DNA of 64,000 bases from Rhodanobacter sp. MP7CTX1 (GCF_014205795.1 NZ_JACHCN010000004.1:261028-325027); one strand, 5' to 3'; positions 8,023 to 17,938 are shown, numbered from the stretch's first letter. Translations and numbers: made by a program. Notes: a model not told the origin generated them from the letters alone.

Positions 8023-9375
8023 ATGAGCGGCAAGCTTTTCATCAAAACCCACGGCTGCCAGATGAACGAGTACGACTCGGCCAAGATGGCCGACGTGCTG
8101 AAGGCGTCGCACGGCATGGAGTTGACCCAGATCGAGTCCGAAGCGGACGTGATCCTGATCAACACTTGCTCCATCCGCGAGAAGGCGCAAGAGAAGGTGT
8201 TCAGCCAGCTCGGCCGCTGGAAGGAGCACAAGCGCGGTGGCAAGCCGGTGCTGATCGGCGTTGGCGGTTGCGTGGCGTCGCAGGAAGGCGAAGCCATCAT
8301 CAAGCGCGCGCCGTATGTGGACCTGGTGTTCGGCCCGCAGACCCTGCATCGGCTACCCCAACTGATTGAGGCCCAGCGAGCTTCCGGCCTGCCGCAGGTG
8401 GATATCAGCTTCCCGGAAATCGAGAAGTTCGATCGGCTGCCCGAGCCACGCGCCGAAGGCCCGACCGCGTTCGTCTCGATCATGGAAGGCTGCTCGAAAT
8501 ACTGCAGCTACTGCGTCGTGCCGTACACCCGTGGTGAAGAGCTCAGCCGCCCCTTTGATGACGTGCTGGTCGAGATCGCCAAGCTCGCCGCCCAGGGCGT
8601 ACGCGAAGTCAACTTGCTGGGCCAGAACGTCAACGCTTACCGCGGCCCCACTCACGACGGCGGCATCGCCGATCTGGCGGTGCTGATCCACGCGATCGCG
8701 CAGATCGACGGCATCGGCCGCATCCGCTTCACCACCTCGCATCCGCTGGAGTTTTCCGACTCGCTGATCGAGGCTTACGCCAACGTGCCGCAGCTGGCCA
8801 ACTATCTGCATCTGCCGGTGCAGGCCGGCTCAGATCGCATCCTCAGTGCGATGAAGCGCGGCTATACCGCGTTGGAGTTCAAGCAGAAGATCCGCAAGCT
8901 GCGCGCGGTGCGTCCGGACATTTGCGTGTCCTCCGATTTCATCGTCGGCTTCCCCGGCGAAACCGAAGAGGATTTCGAGAAGACCATGAAGCTGATCGAC
9001 GACATCGGTTTCGACCAGAGCTTCTCCTTCATCTTCTCCTCGCGCCCCGGTACACCGGCGGCGAATCTCGCCGACGATACGCCGGCGACTGAAAAACATG
9101 CCCGACTGATGCGACTGCAGGCGACACTCAATGCGAATGCAAAAAAGATCAGTCAGGCGATGATCGGCAGCGTGCAGCGCGTACTGGTCGAGAAACCAAG
9201 CGCCCGCGACCCGAGCGAGCTGACCGGGCGCACCGAGAACATGCGCTTCGTCAATTTCTCTGGCCATCCGCGGCTGATCGGCCAGTTTGTCGATGTGATG
9301 ATTACCGACGCGATGGCCAACTCGCTACGCGGCCGGATCTGCGTGGCCGACGAACCCGTGGCACTTGCTTCGTGA
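8023..9375 (+). CDS. miaB: tRNA-2-methylthio-N6-dimethylallyladenosine synthase MiaB
   Basis: 450 aa radical-SAM methylthiotransferase that makes ms2i6A37 in tRNAs reading U-starting codons. The N-terminal UPF0004 domain supplies three cluster cysteines ([23 protein letters not shown]). The radical-SAM motif is CSKYCSYC at about residue 157. A TRAM domain ends the protein (about 380-445). Its length matches the family. It heads a miaB-GNAT-ybeZ-ybeY-corC run equivalent to the miaB-ybeZYX order of many Proteobacteria. The next gene starts inside its stop codon (GTGA overlap). Confidence 0.97.
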   Translation: MSGKLFIKTHGCQMNEYDSAKMADVLKASHGMELTQIESEADVILINTCSIREKAQEKVFSQLGRWKEHKRGGKPVLIGVGGCVASQEGEAIIKRAPYVDLVFGPQTLHRLPQLIEAQRASGLPQVDISFPEIEKFDRLPEPRAEGPTAFVSIMEGCSKYCSYCVVPYTRGEELSRPFDDVLVEIAKLAAQGVREVNLLGQNVNAYRGPTHDGGIADLAVLIHAIAQIDGIGRIRFTTSHPLEFSDSLIEAYANVPQLANYLHLPVQAGSDRILSAMKRGYTALEFKQKIRKLRAVRPDICVSSDFIVGFPGETEEDFEKTMKLIDDIGFDQSFSFIFSSRPGTPAANLADDTPATEKHARLMRLQATLNANAKKISQAMIGSVQRVLVEKPSARDPSELTGRTENMRFVNFSGHPRLIGQFVDVMITDAMANSLRGRICVADEPVALAS

Positions 9376-9866
9376 CGGCCGCACTTATCCTGCGTGAAAT
9401 CGGCGCGGATGAATTCGCGCAGGTATGGCCGTTCTTCCAGACGATCATTGGCGCAGGTGACACCTACGTTTACCCCCCGACCATGGAGTTCGAGCACGCC
9501 CGCGCCATGTGGACCACGCCGCCGGCGCGTTGCTTTGTCGCCGAGCGCAGCGGCCAGGTCGTGGGCTGCTACCGGCTTGCTCCGAACCAGCCAGGACTGG
9601 GTGACCATGTCGCCAACGGCAGCTACATGGTGGCGCCGTCAGCGCGCGGTCAGGGCGTGGCTTCGGCGATGTGCGAGCACTCGCTGGAACAGGCACGTAG
9701 CGCAGGCTTCACGGCGATGCAGTTCAATTGCGTGGTGTCGACGAATGCCATTGCGGTGCGTCTGTGGCAGCGCCATGGATTTCGAATCGTCGGTCAGGTA
9801 CCCGGGGCGTTCCGCCATGCGCAGCTCGGAGCAACCGACGTCTACGTGATGCATCGAGCCCTCTGA
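9372..9866 (+). CDS. GNAT family N-acetyltransferase
   Basis: 164 aa starting with GTG that overlaps the miaB TGA by 4 nt. The acetyl-CoA-binding motif A is visible as [23 protein letters not shown], with the later [23 protein letters not shown] segment typical of motif B. The substrate is unknown. It sits between miaB and ybeZ, an insertion into a well-conserved run, and the overlap suggests co-translation. The final YVMHRAL is a common end in this GNAT subgroup. Confidence 0.88.
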   Translation: MTAALILREIGADEFAQVWPFFQTIIGAGDTYVYPPTMEFEHARAMWTTPPARCFVAERSGQVVGCYRLAPNQPGLGDHVANGSYMVAPSARGQGVASAMCEHSLEQARSAGFTAMQFNCVVSTNAIAVRLWQRHGFRIVGQVPGAFRHAQLGATDVYVMHRAL

Positions 9867-9912
9867 CACCGGCCGCTCGCCCCCTACCCATCGACAGCAT
9901 GATGCCGACACC

Positions 9913-10899
9913 ATGACAGCAGGCCTCAACCAGCGCGATTTCGCCTTCGATCCGGAAGACAATGCCCGGCTCGCCAACCTGTGCGGGCCATTTGACGAGC
10001 ACCTTCGTCAGATCGAATTGCGCCTCGGGGTGGAGATCAATCACCGCGGCAGTCTGTTCCAGGTGATCGGCGAAGACCCCTCCACCCGTGCTGCCGAGAA
10101 GGTGTTGCGCGCGCTCTACGCGACCACCGAAGAAGAAGCGCTGACCGGTGCGAAGATCAACCTGCATCTGGCCGAATCCGGTATCGATGCGATGGGGGAA
10201 ACGGCGACCGAAGGCACCCAGGAAGTGGTGATCAAGGTCAAGCGCGGCATGATCAAGGGTCGCGGCCCAAACCAGGCGCGCTATCTGCACGCGATCGCCA
10301 ATCACGACATCAGTTTCGGCGTGGGCCCGGCCGGTACCGGCAAAACCTATCTCGCTGTCGCCAGCGCGGTCGAGGCGCTGGAGGCAAACCGCGTGCAACG
10401 CTTGCTGCTGGTGCGCCCCGCGGTGGAGGCTGGCGAGAAGCTCGGCTTCCTGCCGGGCGATCTGTCGCAGAAAGTCGATCCCTACCTGCGCCCGCTATAC
10501 GACGCGCTCTACGAAATGCTTGGCTTCGAGAAAGTGGCCAAGCTGATCGAGCGCAACGTGATCGAAATCGCCCCGCTCGCCTACATGCGCGGACGCACGC
10601 TCAACGATGCCTACGTGATTCTCGACGAAGCGCAGAACACCACCGTCGAACAGATGAAGATGTTCCTGACGCGTATCGGTTTCGGCACGGTCGCGGTAAT
10701 CACCGGCGACGTCACCCAGGTCGATCTGCCGCGCAACACGCGCTCCGGTTTGCGCCAGGCGATTGAAGTGCTGCGCGGCGTCGGCGGCATCAGCTTCACG
10801 TTCTTCACCTCGCGAGATGTAGTGCGCCATCCGCTCGTGGCGAAGATCGTGCGCGCGTATGAGGCGTTCGAGCAGAAGGAAGAGGACGCAACGAAATGA
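9913..10899 (+). CDS. ybeZ: PhoH-like protein YbeZ
   Basis: 328 aa cytoplasmic P-loop ATPase of the PhoH family. Walker [12 protein letters not shown] lies at about residue 137, Walker B in [11 protein letters not shown], with [10 protein letters not shown]-like ([12 protein letters not shown]) sensor motif after it. An N-terminal KH-like region precedes the ATPase. YbeZ works with YbeY in rRNA maturation and ribosome quality control in E. coli; the linkage is kept here, as the ybeY start codon overlaps this stop (ATGA). Confidence 0.95.
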   Translation: MTAGLNQRDFAFDPEDNARLANLCGPFDEHLRQIELRLGVEINHRGSLFQVIGEDPSTRAAEKVLRALYATTEEEALTGAKINLHLAESGIDAMGETATEGTQEVVIKVKRGMIKGRGPNQARYLHAIANHDISFGVGPAGTGKTYLAVASAVEALEANRVQRLLLVRPAVEAGEKLGFLPGDLSQKVDPYLRPLYDALYEMLGFEKVAKLIERNVIEIAPLAYMRGRTLNDAYVILDEAQNTTVEQMKMFLTRIGFGTVAVITGDVTQVDLPRNTRSGLRQAIEVLRGVGGISFTFFTSRDVVRHPLVAKIVRAYEAFEQKEEDATK

Positions 10900-11459
10900 C
10901 CCGGCGGTCGCACTCACCGGTGGCGGCGGCTTCAGTCGCGACTAGCCCTTCCCTCAAGGCAAAAGCATCGCGACTGAAGTCGCTCCCACAAAAGCGGGAG
11001 CGCGGCGTAGCCCAAGTGCACTTGGGCTACGCGGTACCGCGCGCTGGCTTACCCTCGGCCGTTAGTTTCCGTCGTTGGGTCGAGGCAGCACTGCACGGAG
11101 CGAGGCGACGCAAGCCGGCCGAGCTGGCCATTCGCATTGTCGATGCCGACGAAGGCCGCGCGCTCAACCGCGACTACCGCGGCAAGGACTACGCCACCAA
11201 CGTGCTGTCGTTCCCCGCCGAGCTGCCGCCCGGAGTTGCCCTGCCGCTGATCGGCGACCTGGCGATTTGCGCGCCCGTGGTGCTGCGCGAAGCCGCCGAA
11301 CAAGGTAAGGCGGCTCGTGATCACTGGGCCCACCTGACCGTCCATGGCGTGCTGCACCTGCTGGGCTACGACCACATCGAAGACGGCGAAGCGGAGGCCA
11401 TGGAAGCGCTGGAAACCCGCATTCTTGCGCGCCTCGGCATCGCCGATCCCTATGCCTGA
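10896..11459 (+). CDS. ybeY: Endoribonuclease YbeY with REP-derived N-terminal insertion
   Basis: 187 aa. The zinc site [14 protein letters not shown] near residue 150 and the [15 protein letters not shown] motif identify this metal-dependent RNase, which acts in 16S rRNA 3'-end processing and 70S quality control. It is 25-35 aa longer than usual. Residues about 11-40 are coded by a family A REP pair inserted in frame after the ATGA-coupled start, giving a basic Ser/Lys/Arg-rich stretch. Normal YbeY sequence resumes at about [16 protein letters not shown]. An in-frame GTG at 11016 would give a 147-aa protein of ordinary length but has a poorly spaced purine stretch upstream. Function is probably kept. 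Confidence 0.92.
   Translation: MTRRSHSPVAAASVATSPSLKAKASRLKSLPQKRERGVAQVHLGYAVPRAGLPSAVSFRRWVEAALHGARRRKPAELAIRIVDADEGRALNRDYRGKDYATNVLSFPAELPPGVALPLIGDLAICAPVVLREAAEQGKAARDHWAHLTVHGVLHLLGYDHIEDGEAEAMEALETRILARLGIADPYA
10926..10990. repeat. REP pair, family A, inside ybeY
   Basis: Inverted arms at 10926-10942 and 10966-10990, with core GCGACTGAAGTCGCTCCCAC in the second, located entirely within the 5' coding end of ybeY. The reading frame is open through the whole element. Confidence 0.9.
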
Positions 11460-11574
11460 ACGATGCCGCCACCTCCCGGCTCCCACCGGGACAGGGGCTA
11501 AAGACACTGAATCGTCAAAATTTTTCCGCTAAACTCGATCCACCGCCCGCTTGCGGGCAGCATCCCTGCGATAA

Positions 11575-12423
11575 ATGAACGACGACCCTGGCAGTACCAG
11601 CGGCCCGGCGCACCGCACTTGGTGGGACCGACTGGGCCATATGTTTTCCGGCGAACCACGCAACCGCAACGAACTGCTTGAGGAGTTGCGTGCCGCCCAA
11701 ACCAACGGACTGCTGTCCGTCGACACCCTGACCATGGTCGAGGGTGCCATCAAGGTTACCGAGCTGAGCGTGGACGACGTAATGGTCCCGCGCGCGCAGA
11801 TCGTCATGCTCGCGGTCGAGTCACCACTATCTGAGATTCTTGCTGCGGTGGTGGAATCTGGCCACTCGCGCTTCCCTGTGCACGGCGAGGACAAAGACGA
11901 GATCCTCGGCATTTTGCTGGCCAAGGACGTGCTGAAATTCTTCGGCGCCGCCGAGCATTTCGACATCCGCGCGATCATGCGCCCGGCCGTGCTGATTCCC
12001 GAATCGATGCGCCTGAATGTGCTGCTGGCGGAATTCCGCCTGACCCGCAACCACATGGCGCTGGTGGTCGACGAATACGGCGGCGTCGCCGGCCTGATCA
12101 CGATCGAAGATGTGCTGGAACAGATCGTCGGCGAGATCGACGACGAGCACGATGACGAGGAAGAGCCGCAACTTGTACACGAACAGCCCGACGGCAACCT
12201 GCTGGTCAGCGCGCTGACGCCAATCGCCGACTTCAACGAGCACACCGGCGCCGATTTCTCCGACGAGGAATACGACACCGTGGGCGGCATGGTCACCTCG
12301 GAATTCGGCCATCTGCCCGAAGCCGGCGAAGAAGTCGCCATCGGCACGTTCCTCTTCCATGTCACCGAAGCCGATGACCGCCGCGTGCAGCAGTTCCGCG
12401 TGATCCGGCAAGCCAAAGGCTGA
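11575..12423 (+). CDS. corC: CorC/HlyC family protein YbeX with paired CBS domains
   Basis: 282 aa cytoplasmic protein. Two CBS domains span about residues 65-190 (VMVPRAQIVMLAVESPLSEI and VVDEYGGVAGLITIEDVLEQI), followed by an acidic linker and a CorC_HlyC domain (GNLLVSALTPIADFNEHTG...TVGGMVTSEFGHLPEAGEEV). The family is linked to magnesium/cobalt efflux and, for E. coli YbeX, to ribosome metabolism. It is the last of ybeZ-ybeY-ybeX; the 115-bp gap after ybeY shows no clear terminator. Confidence 0.93.
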   Translation: MNDDPGSTSGPAHRTWWDRLGHMFSGEPRNRNELLEELRAAQTNGLLSVDTLTMVEGAIKVTELSVDDVMVPRAQIVMLAVESPLSEILAAVVESGHSRFPVHGEDKDEILGILLAKDVLKFFGAAEHFDIRAIMRPAVLIPESMRLNVLLAEFRLTRNHMALVVDEYGGVAGLITIEDVLEQIVGEIDDEHDDEEEPQLVHEQPDGNLLVSALTPIADFNEHTGADFSDEEYDTVGGMVTSEFGHLPEAGEEVAIGTFLFHVTEADDRRVQQFRVIRQAKG

Positions 12424-12470
12424 AGCTTGCCTCGCGCCCGGCAAGAGAAGAGCTCCATTCCTCTTTGCTC

Positions 12471-12540
12471 CCTCCCCTGCTTGCCCCGAAGAAGGGACTC
12501 CCTTCGGTCGCAGGGAGAGGGTTGGGGAGGGGTAAAGCTC
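12471..12540. repeat. Dispersed repeat, family C
   Basis: One arm pair (CTCCCTCCCCTGCTTGCCCC, then GGGAGAGGGTTGGGGAGGGG) in the 220-bp gap between corC and the DUF4105 gene. An open frame runs through it but the strong ribosome-binding site lies after it. Confidence 0.7.
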
Positions 12541-12644
12541 TTGCCGTTAAACTGCCAGGCACCAAGCAACAACACCTCTTCCAAGAGGGAATCGCTTCTT
12601 CGATAACAACCTTCCTCCCCAGGCACGCGGAGGAGCAGGGCGCA

Positions 12645-13916
12645 ATGCACAGGACCGGCATCAACATGATTCAACCCCACTCCCCGACCGGCTACCGCCA
12701 CCTGCGCCGCATGGTCCGCGCATTGCTGCTATCCGTACTACTGTTGTTCGTCGCCATCCCCTGCGCCCATGCCAGCGTCGCCAACGCACCCGGTGCAAAC
12801 CTCCAGGTTTCGCTGATCAGCTACGGCCCCGGCGAAACCTACTGGGAACGCTTCGGTCACGATGCGATAGAGCTGCGCGATATCAGCTCCGGCGAAGCGA
12901 TCAACTTCAACTACGGCGTGTTTGACTTCGACGAGAAGGGCTTCCTGCTCAACTTCGCCCGTGGCCAGATGCACTATCTGATGGATGCGGCGCCCAGCCA
13001 GGAAGACCAGAGCTACTACATCGAAAGCGGCCGTTCCGTAACCCGCCAACTGCTGCTGTTGAACCCTGAGCAAGCCGCCGCGCTGCGCGATTTCCTGCTG
13101 TGGAACCTCCGCCCCGAAAACGCCGGCTACAACTACGACTACTACGTCGACAACTGCACCACCCGCGTGCGCGACGCACTGAACACGGCGCTCGGTGGCG
13201 TGCTGAAACCCCAGCTCACGGCACGCGCCGGCGGCATGACCTTTCGCCAGCAGACCGCGCGCCTGATGAGCGCACAACCATGGTTGATGCTGCTGATGGA
13301 TCTCGGTCTGGGGCCGTATGCCGACCAGCCACTCAATGCCTGGCAGGAAAGTTTTCTGCCAATGGTGCTGCAGGCACAACTACGCGACGTGCATGTCGAC
13401 AACGGTCACGGCGGCGTACGGCCGTTGCTCCAGAACGAACAACTGATCTCGCCCAACCGACTCGACGAACCACCCGCAACAGCTCCCGATCTGCGACTGC
13501 CGCTGGCACTGGCAGGCCTGCTGCTCGCCGTGTTGATCGTGCTGACGCGACGCTGGTGGCCCGTCGGCTACGCCCTGCTCGGCACGCTATATCTATTGTC
13601 AGCTGGCATCGTCGGCCTGCTGCTACTCGTGCTGTGGACACTCACCACCCACCACTCCGCGTGGGCCAACGCGAACTTACTTCTGTTCAACCCGTTCGCC
13701 TTCCTGCTGCTGCCGACGTTGTGGCGCGCGCGCAACGACATCGCCCCATCGCGTTTCATCGACGGCCTGATCCTGGTGCAACTCCTGGCCGCACTGATCG
13801 CCGTGCTGCTACACCTGCTACCCGGCGTCGTGCAACAAAACCAGCCCTGGCTACTGTTCGCACTACCCTGCTGGCTGGCACTAGCGTGGACGCTGCGGCA
13901 AGCCTTACGGCGATAA
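12645..13916 (+). CDS. DUF4105 (Lnb N-terminal periplasmic domain) membrane protein
   Basis: 423 aa from ATG 12645, which has GGAGGAG 9 nt upstream; a second ATG at 12666 is possible. A signal or anchor segment (about 25-45) is followed by the DUF4105 domain: GPGETYWERFGHDAIELRD, then YDYYVDNCTTRVRDALN with the conserved Asn-Cys. Several transmembrane helices make up the last 120 aa. DUF4105 proteins include Lnb, a lipoprotein N-acyltransferase described in bacteria lacking Lnt; that role is only a possibility here. The gene is convergent with the acyltransferase that follows. Confidence 0.78.
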   Translation: MHRTGINMIQPHSPTGYRHLRRMVRALLLSVLLLFVAIPCAHASVANAPGANLQVSLISYGPGETYWERFGHDAIELRDISSGEAINFNYGVFDFDEKGFLLNFARGQMHYLMDAAPSQEDQSYYIESGRSVTRQLLLLNPEQAAALRDFLLWNLRPENAGYNYDYYVDNCTTRVRDALNTALGGVLKPQLTARAGGMTFRQQTARLMSAQPWLMLLMDLGLGPYADQPLNAWQESFLPMVLQAQLRDVHVDNGHGGVRPLLQNEQLISPNRLDEPPATAPDLRLPLALAGLLLAVLIVLTRRWWPVGYALLGTLYLLSAGIVGLLLLVLWTLTTHHSAWANANLLLFNPFAFLLLPTLWRARNDIAPSRFIDGLILVQLLAALIAVLLHLLPGVVQQNQPWLLFALPCWLALAWTLRQALRR

Positions 13917-13976
13917 GTTGCTGCCGCGCGCAACCGGCGACTGGAACTTCCAATCCACTTGCGAGCAAGCAAACAG

Positions 13977-15995
13977 TTAGTGAGTTTGCAAAGTGGCGCT
14001 TGCTGCGCGATCGCCTGCTGAAAATCCTTTGAGATCGAGACGATCACTCAATGCCGGCCCGAGCGACGCGGCAAAGGTAGACGTCATATGTTGCGAGTCG
14101 CGGAATGCTATCTGGCCATTTTGCTCCGCAACACATGTTCCATTCGGGCAGACCAGATCATTCATGTCCACTGTCTTGACGTTGTCGAAATGACGGCTCG
14201 CCTGCTGCAACCATTGGTAAACAAGATCAGCGTGCTCATCCGTGGATGAGGAGCTGCAAGCTCGCCCAAAGCTAAGCCAAGCCGGACGTCCGCTGTGCTG
14301 GGCAAGGCAGTCAGGCCCGTCGAAAGAAAGGTGTGGCGTAGCACGCAGTACATAGATGTGGCCAGAGGATGCCGTGATCGACTCAAGCACCTTTGTGGTG
14401 CCATCAATCCACTGTGCTTGCGTGAAATCGTCAGTTGATACCGTACCCAAAAGAACCACGTCAGGCTTGATGGAGGCGATTTGTTCGAGCGAGCGCCTTC
14501 GCCAAGTCGAACACTCCGTATATTCACGTCCGATCCGCGGGTAAAAAAACGGCTCGTCCACCATCGGGCAGGAGGATTTGGTCAAAACCAACAAGCGCCA
14601 ACCCGGCTTGTCGAAGACCTTGGCAACAGCCGGAACCCATTGTCCCGCAATACTGTCGCCCAGCAGTACCGCGGTATGCGTCGCATTCGTCGGGCCGAAC
14701 ATGCACGTAAGCACCCGATCACTGTGATACCAGTCGTCACAACCCATCCCATAGATGATCGGGGCATCGCCGTGCGCCCTGGCATAGCGCTGCTGTTCGG
14801 GACTATGCAGCCGCTCCGACGCTTGGTTATACCAACGAATGCACAGCACATTGGTCACCACCATTAGCACCAGCGCTCCCCATATCGCAGCGCGACGATG
14901 CAGCAGCCACCGCTGCTGGTGACGTATGGGCGACTCGATGCAGCGATACGAGAGAACGGCAAGCAACAACGACAGCAGCACCCAGGCAGCACGATACAAG
15001 GGGCTGTCTGAACCCTTCAGCGCATGCCCCAGCAGCAGTATCGGCCAGTGCCATAGATACCAGGAGTAGGAAATGCGGCCAATAGCCTGAAGTGGCCGCC
15101 AGGACAACAACCGCGACACACCAAACGCTGAATCGAAACTACCAGCTGCAATGACGCAAACAGCGCCGACCGTCGGCAGAAGCGAATAAATTCCGGGATA
15201 AGGCATCCTGGCATCGAACGCCAATCCGGCAGCAGCGACCATCGCCAAACCGAGCCATCCTGCCCAACGAAGGGGAGCACTAAGCCTGCCTTGCGATGGG
15301 CCGACAACTAAACCCTGTCCGGGCACTCTGAAGTACAACCAAACCAGGGCGCCGGCAGCAAACTGCCACGCTCGCAGCGGCATCATGTAGAACGCCAACT
15401 GCGGAGCCGTATAGGTAAGCACCACGCACGCCGCCAGACTTACCCCAAGCACGATGAACATGCCGACTTTCAGCCTCGCCATCCCTCGATGAGCATCGCG
15501 GCCAAGCAACCACACCAGCAATGCCGGCCAGATCAGATAGAACTGTTCTTCCACACCCAGCGACCAGGTATGCAGAAACAGGTTGGTCTCAGTGCCAGGT
15601 GCAAAATAGTCCAGCCTGGCAAACGCGAAATGGACGTTGCTCAGCCATAAAGCCGCCATGGCCGCAGCGGAAGCCTGTCCGCCCTGCTCGCCTGGTGCGA
15701 GCAATAGCGCAGCCAACGCGCGGACGACAAGCAACATGACAATCAACGCGGGCAAGAGTCTGCGCAGGCGCCGCACATAGAACTCAGCGAAGCGGAGCCG
15801 CCCGGTATCGGTAATTTCCTGTACCAGGAGGCCTGTAATCAGAAAACCGGAAAGCACGAAAAATACGTCCACCCCGACAAAGCCACCACCGAGCCATGGC
15901 ACCCCAGCATGGACAGCAACGACGAGCAGGATGGCAACGGCACGTAGCCCTTCGATGTCACTTCGGTAACCCAGCCGGTATTCGTTCCCGCTCAT
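13977..15995 (-). CDS. Acyltransferase-3 / SGNH fusion (OafA-like O-acyltransferase)
   Basis: 672 aa inner-membrane enzyme. Residues 1-370 form the ten-helix acyltransferase-3 domain, starting YRSDIEGLRAVAILLVVAVHAG with the conserved ExLR...H, then FFVLSGFLITGLL and HTWSLGVEEQFYLIWP. The C-terminal 250 aa is a periplasmic SGNH hydrolase-like domain: LLGDSIAGQWVPAV (block I Ser) and a DSQHMTSTFA ending that matches the DxxH block. Such proteins O-acetylate cell-surface polysaccharides or LPS O-antigen. The gene stands alone; the acceptor is unknown. Confidence 0.92.
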   Translation of the reverse strand: MSGNEYRLGYRSDIEGLRAVAILLVVAVHAGVPWLGGGFVGVDVFFVLSGFLITGLLVQEITDTGRLRFAEFYVRRLRRLLPALIVMLLVVRALAALLLAPGEQGGQASAAAMAALWLSNVHFAFARLDYFAPGTETNLFLHTWSLGVEEQFYLIWPALLVWLLGRDAHRGMARLKVGMFIVLGVSLAACVVLTYTAPQLAFYMMPLRAWQFAAGALVWLYFRVPGQGLVVGPSQGRLSAPLRWAGWLGLAMVAAAGLAFDARMPYPGIYSLLPTVGAVCVIAAGSFDSAFGVSRLLSWRPLQAIGRISYSWYLWHWPILLLGHALKGSDSPLYRAAWVLLSLLLAVLSYRCIESPIRHQQRWLLHRRAAIWGALVLMVVTNVLCIRWYNQASERLHSPEQQRYARAHGDAPIIYGMGCDDWYHSDRVLTCMFGPTNATHTAVLLGDSIAGQWVPAVAKVFDKPGWRLLVLTKSSCPMVDEPFFYPRIGREYTECSTWRRRSLEQIASIKPDVVLLGTVSTDDFTQAQWIDGTTKVLESITASSGHIYVLRATPHLSFDGPDCLAQHSGRPAWLSFGRACSSSSTDEHADLVYQWLQQASRHFDNVKTVDMNDLVCPNGTCVAEQNGQIAFRDSQHMTSTFAASLGPALSDRLDLKGFSAGDRAASATLQTH

Positions 15996-16175
15996 CTGTC
16001 AAAATCCCCCGGCCCTGAATTGTTCTTTGATCTTTGGATGATACAGAGCGAAGGCTCAACCTTGACGGGTTGATCGTCACCTATGGCGTATGGAGTCCAT
16101 GAACTGGACCATTCGTTTCCCAGGCACGGCTATTTTGCAATTGCCCAGTCATCGGCCGCGCGGCATGATGCGTCA

Positions 16176-17195
16176 ATGAACCTGATCAACCCGCTCCAGA
16201 CCGCACCATCGCCCACCGACGAACCGATGGTCGTCAACTGCATTGCCTACCGGAATGACGGCACTCGCATCGGCGACATCGGTATCGAAGCGATCAGCGA
16301 TGTACTAAAGGACCCAGACACCTTCGTCTGGGTCGGCCTGCATGAGCCCGACGAGCCTTTACTCCTAAAGCTGCAGGAGGAATTCGGCCTGCACGATCTG
16401 GCGATCGAGGATGCACACACCGCGCATCAACGCACCAAGATCGAAACCTATGGCGACTCGCTGTTCATCGTGGTGCAGACCGCGCAGCTGGTCAAAGGCC
16501 ATCTGGCCTTCGGCGAGACACATATTTTCCTTGGTCCGCGTTATCTAGTAAGCGTCCGCCACGGCGCCTCGCTCTCGTACGCACCGGCTCGACGCGCCTG
16601 CGAGTGCACGCCGGCTCTGCTGGCACACGGCCCCAGCTACGCCCTGTATGGCGTACTCGATTTCATCGTCGACAACCTGCTGCCGATCGTGCGTGAATTC
16701 CGCGAAGAGCTGCAGCAGTTGGAAAAAGACATCTTTGCCGAAACCTTCAAACGCAGCACAGTGCGCCGCCTGTACGACATGCAGCACGATCTGATGACGC
16801 TGCGCCTGGCGGTGGCGCCGCTGCAGGACATCATCAGTCAGCTGGTGCGGCTGCATCCGAACCTGATTCACGAGGAACTGCGCGCATACTTCCGTGACGT
16901 CTACGACCACGTATTCCGCGTCAACGAATCGATCAGCGCCATGCGCGAAATGCTCACCGCCGCGATCAACGTCAACCTGTCGCTGGTCACCTACGGCCAG
17001 AACGAGGTGATGAAAAAACTCGCCGGCTGGGCCGCCATGCTCGCCGCACCCACCCTGCTCACCAGCTGGTACGGCATGAACTTCACCCACATGCCCGAAC
17101 TCACCCAGCCATGGGCCTACCCCGTGATCATCGTGGTCATGTTGGTCGTCGTCGGCGGCATCTACACCCTGCTCAAACGCTCGAAGTGGCTGTGA
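16176..17195 (+). CDS. corA: CorA family magnesium/metal transporter
   Basis: 339 aa from the ATG at 16176; a longer reading from 16083 lacks family similarity. A large N-terminal cytoplasmic funnel domain (TFVWVGLHEPDEPLLLKLQ...) leads to a long helix and two C-terminal transmembrane helices. The pore signature YGMNF precedes the short periplasmic loop, and the protein ends in the basic KRSKWL. The family forms pentameric Mg2+ (or Co2+/Ni2+/Zn2+) channels. A family A REP follows 25 bp after the stop. Confidence 0.93.
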   Translation: MNLINPLQTAPSPTDEPMVVNCIAYRNDGTRIGDIGIEAISDVLKDPDTFVWVGLHEPDEPLLLKLQEEFGLHDLAIEDAHTAHQRTKIETYGDSLFIVVQTAQLVKGHLAFGETHIFLGPRYLVSVRHGASLSYAPARRACECTPALLAHGPSYALYGVLDFIVDNLLPIVREFREELQQLEKDIFAETFKRSTVRRLYDMQHDLMTLRLAVAPLQDIISQLVRLHPNLIHEELRAYFRDVYDHVFRVNESISAMREMLTAAINVNLSLVTYGQNEVMKKLAGWAAMLAAPTLLTSWYGMNFTHMPELTQPWAYPVIIVVMLVVVGGIYTLLKRSKWL

Positions 17196-17219
17196 CCTAA
17201 GCTGCAGCTCCCTTTACCT

Positions 17220-17243
17220 GTGGGAGCGACTTCAGTCGCGATG
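17220..17243 (+). repeat. REP, family A, upstream of the RAYT gene
   Basis: Single arm with core GGGAGCGACTTCAGTCGCGA, 87 bp before the RAYT start. A cluster of the same family lies just after the RAYT stop, so the gene is bracketed by its presumed substrate. Confidence 0.9.
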
Positions 17244-17329
17244 CCCTTACAACCAGCCCAGACGACAACAACGTAAATGCAAGCCGCAACCGCATAGCAA
17301 CGAGATGCGAAGTTGTGCAGATTCACCGC

Positions 17330-17833
17330 ATGACCTCCCTACCCACCCTTGGCTATCGAAACCTGCGAACCGGGCGACGCTCCCTTCCAAACCAGCTGTA
17401 CCTGGTCACAACGATCACCTCGCAGCGCAAGCCCTATTTCCTCGATACGACGCAAGCACGAGTAGACGCCCGCGCAATCTCCGCCGCAGAGCTCTGGCTT
17501 CCCAGCCGTTGCCTCTGCTGGCTATTGATGCCCGACCATTGGCATGCCCTGATCGAACTTGGCGAAGGCGCGGATCTCTCGACGACCATGCAACGCGTCA
17601 AAGGCGTAACCGCTCGTGAGGTGAAACGGCAATGCGCGATTGATGGATCGCTCTGGGCAAAGGGCTTTCACGACCACACGCTGCGCCGGGATGAGTCAGT
17701 TGAGGAGGCCGCCCGCTACATTATTGGGAACCCCGTGCGCGCGGGCTTGGTATCCCATCCAATGGACTATCCCTATTGGGATGCGTATTTCGTTGGCAAT
17801 AGTTCTCGTCCGGATGACGTATTGCTCCGTTGA
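17330..17833 (+). CDS. REP-associated tyrosine transposase (RAYT, Y1/HUH type)
   Basis: 167 aa from ATG 17330 (an in-frame GTG at 17315 is an alternative). It shows the HUH motif in LLMPDHWHALIEL, then SLWAKGFHDHTLRRDE and the Tyr-containing helix ARYIIGNPVRAGLV, the order of TnpA_REP proteins. RAYTs are single-copy, domesticated relatives of IS200/IS605 transposases that cut and join single-stranded REP palindromes. Family A REPs lie on both sides, so those repeats are the probable targets. Motifs look intact. The gene is not an insertion sequence in the usual sense. Confidence 0.93.
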   Translation: MTSLPTLGYRNLRTGRRSLPNQLYLVTTITSQRKPYFLDTTQARVDARAISAAELWLPSRCLCWLLMPDHWHALIELGEGADLSTTMQRVKGVTAREVKRQCAIDGSLWAKGFHDHTLRRDESVEEAARYIIGNPVRAGLVSHPMDYPYWDAYFVGNSSRPDDVLLR

Positions 17834-17938
17834 TCGCGACTGAAGTCAGAGGTTCCTTGCATTTGTGGGAGCGACTTCAGTCGCGATGCTCTTGTCTGGT
17901 CTGTAGCAAAGGCTATCGCGACTGAAGTCGCTGCCACG
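17834..17938. repeat. REP cluster, family A, downstream of RAYT
   Basis: Three arms: a partial inverted arm directly after the RAYT stop (17834-17848), a direct arm at 17865-17888 and an inverted arm at 17914-17937 carrying one base change (CTGCCAC for CTCCCAC). The last two form a BIME-like pair. The element touches the RAYT stop codon. Confidence 0.9.

Noticed and set aside
12465-12644. Upstream extension of the DUF4105 ORF
   Set aside because: It runs through a family C repeat; the strong ribosome-binding site is before 12645.
17315-17833. IS200/IS605 insertion sequence
   Set aside because: The protein is RAYT-type and has no IS ends or tnpB; repeats around it are genome-wide REPs.
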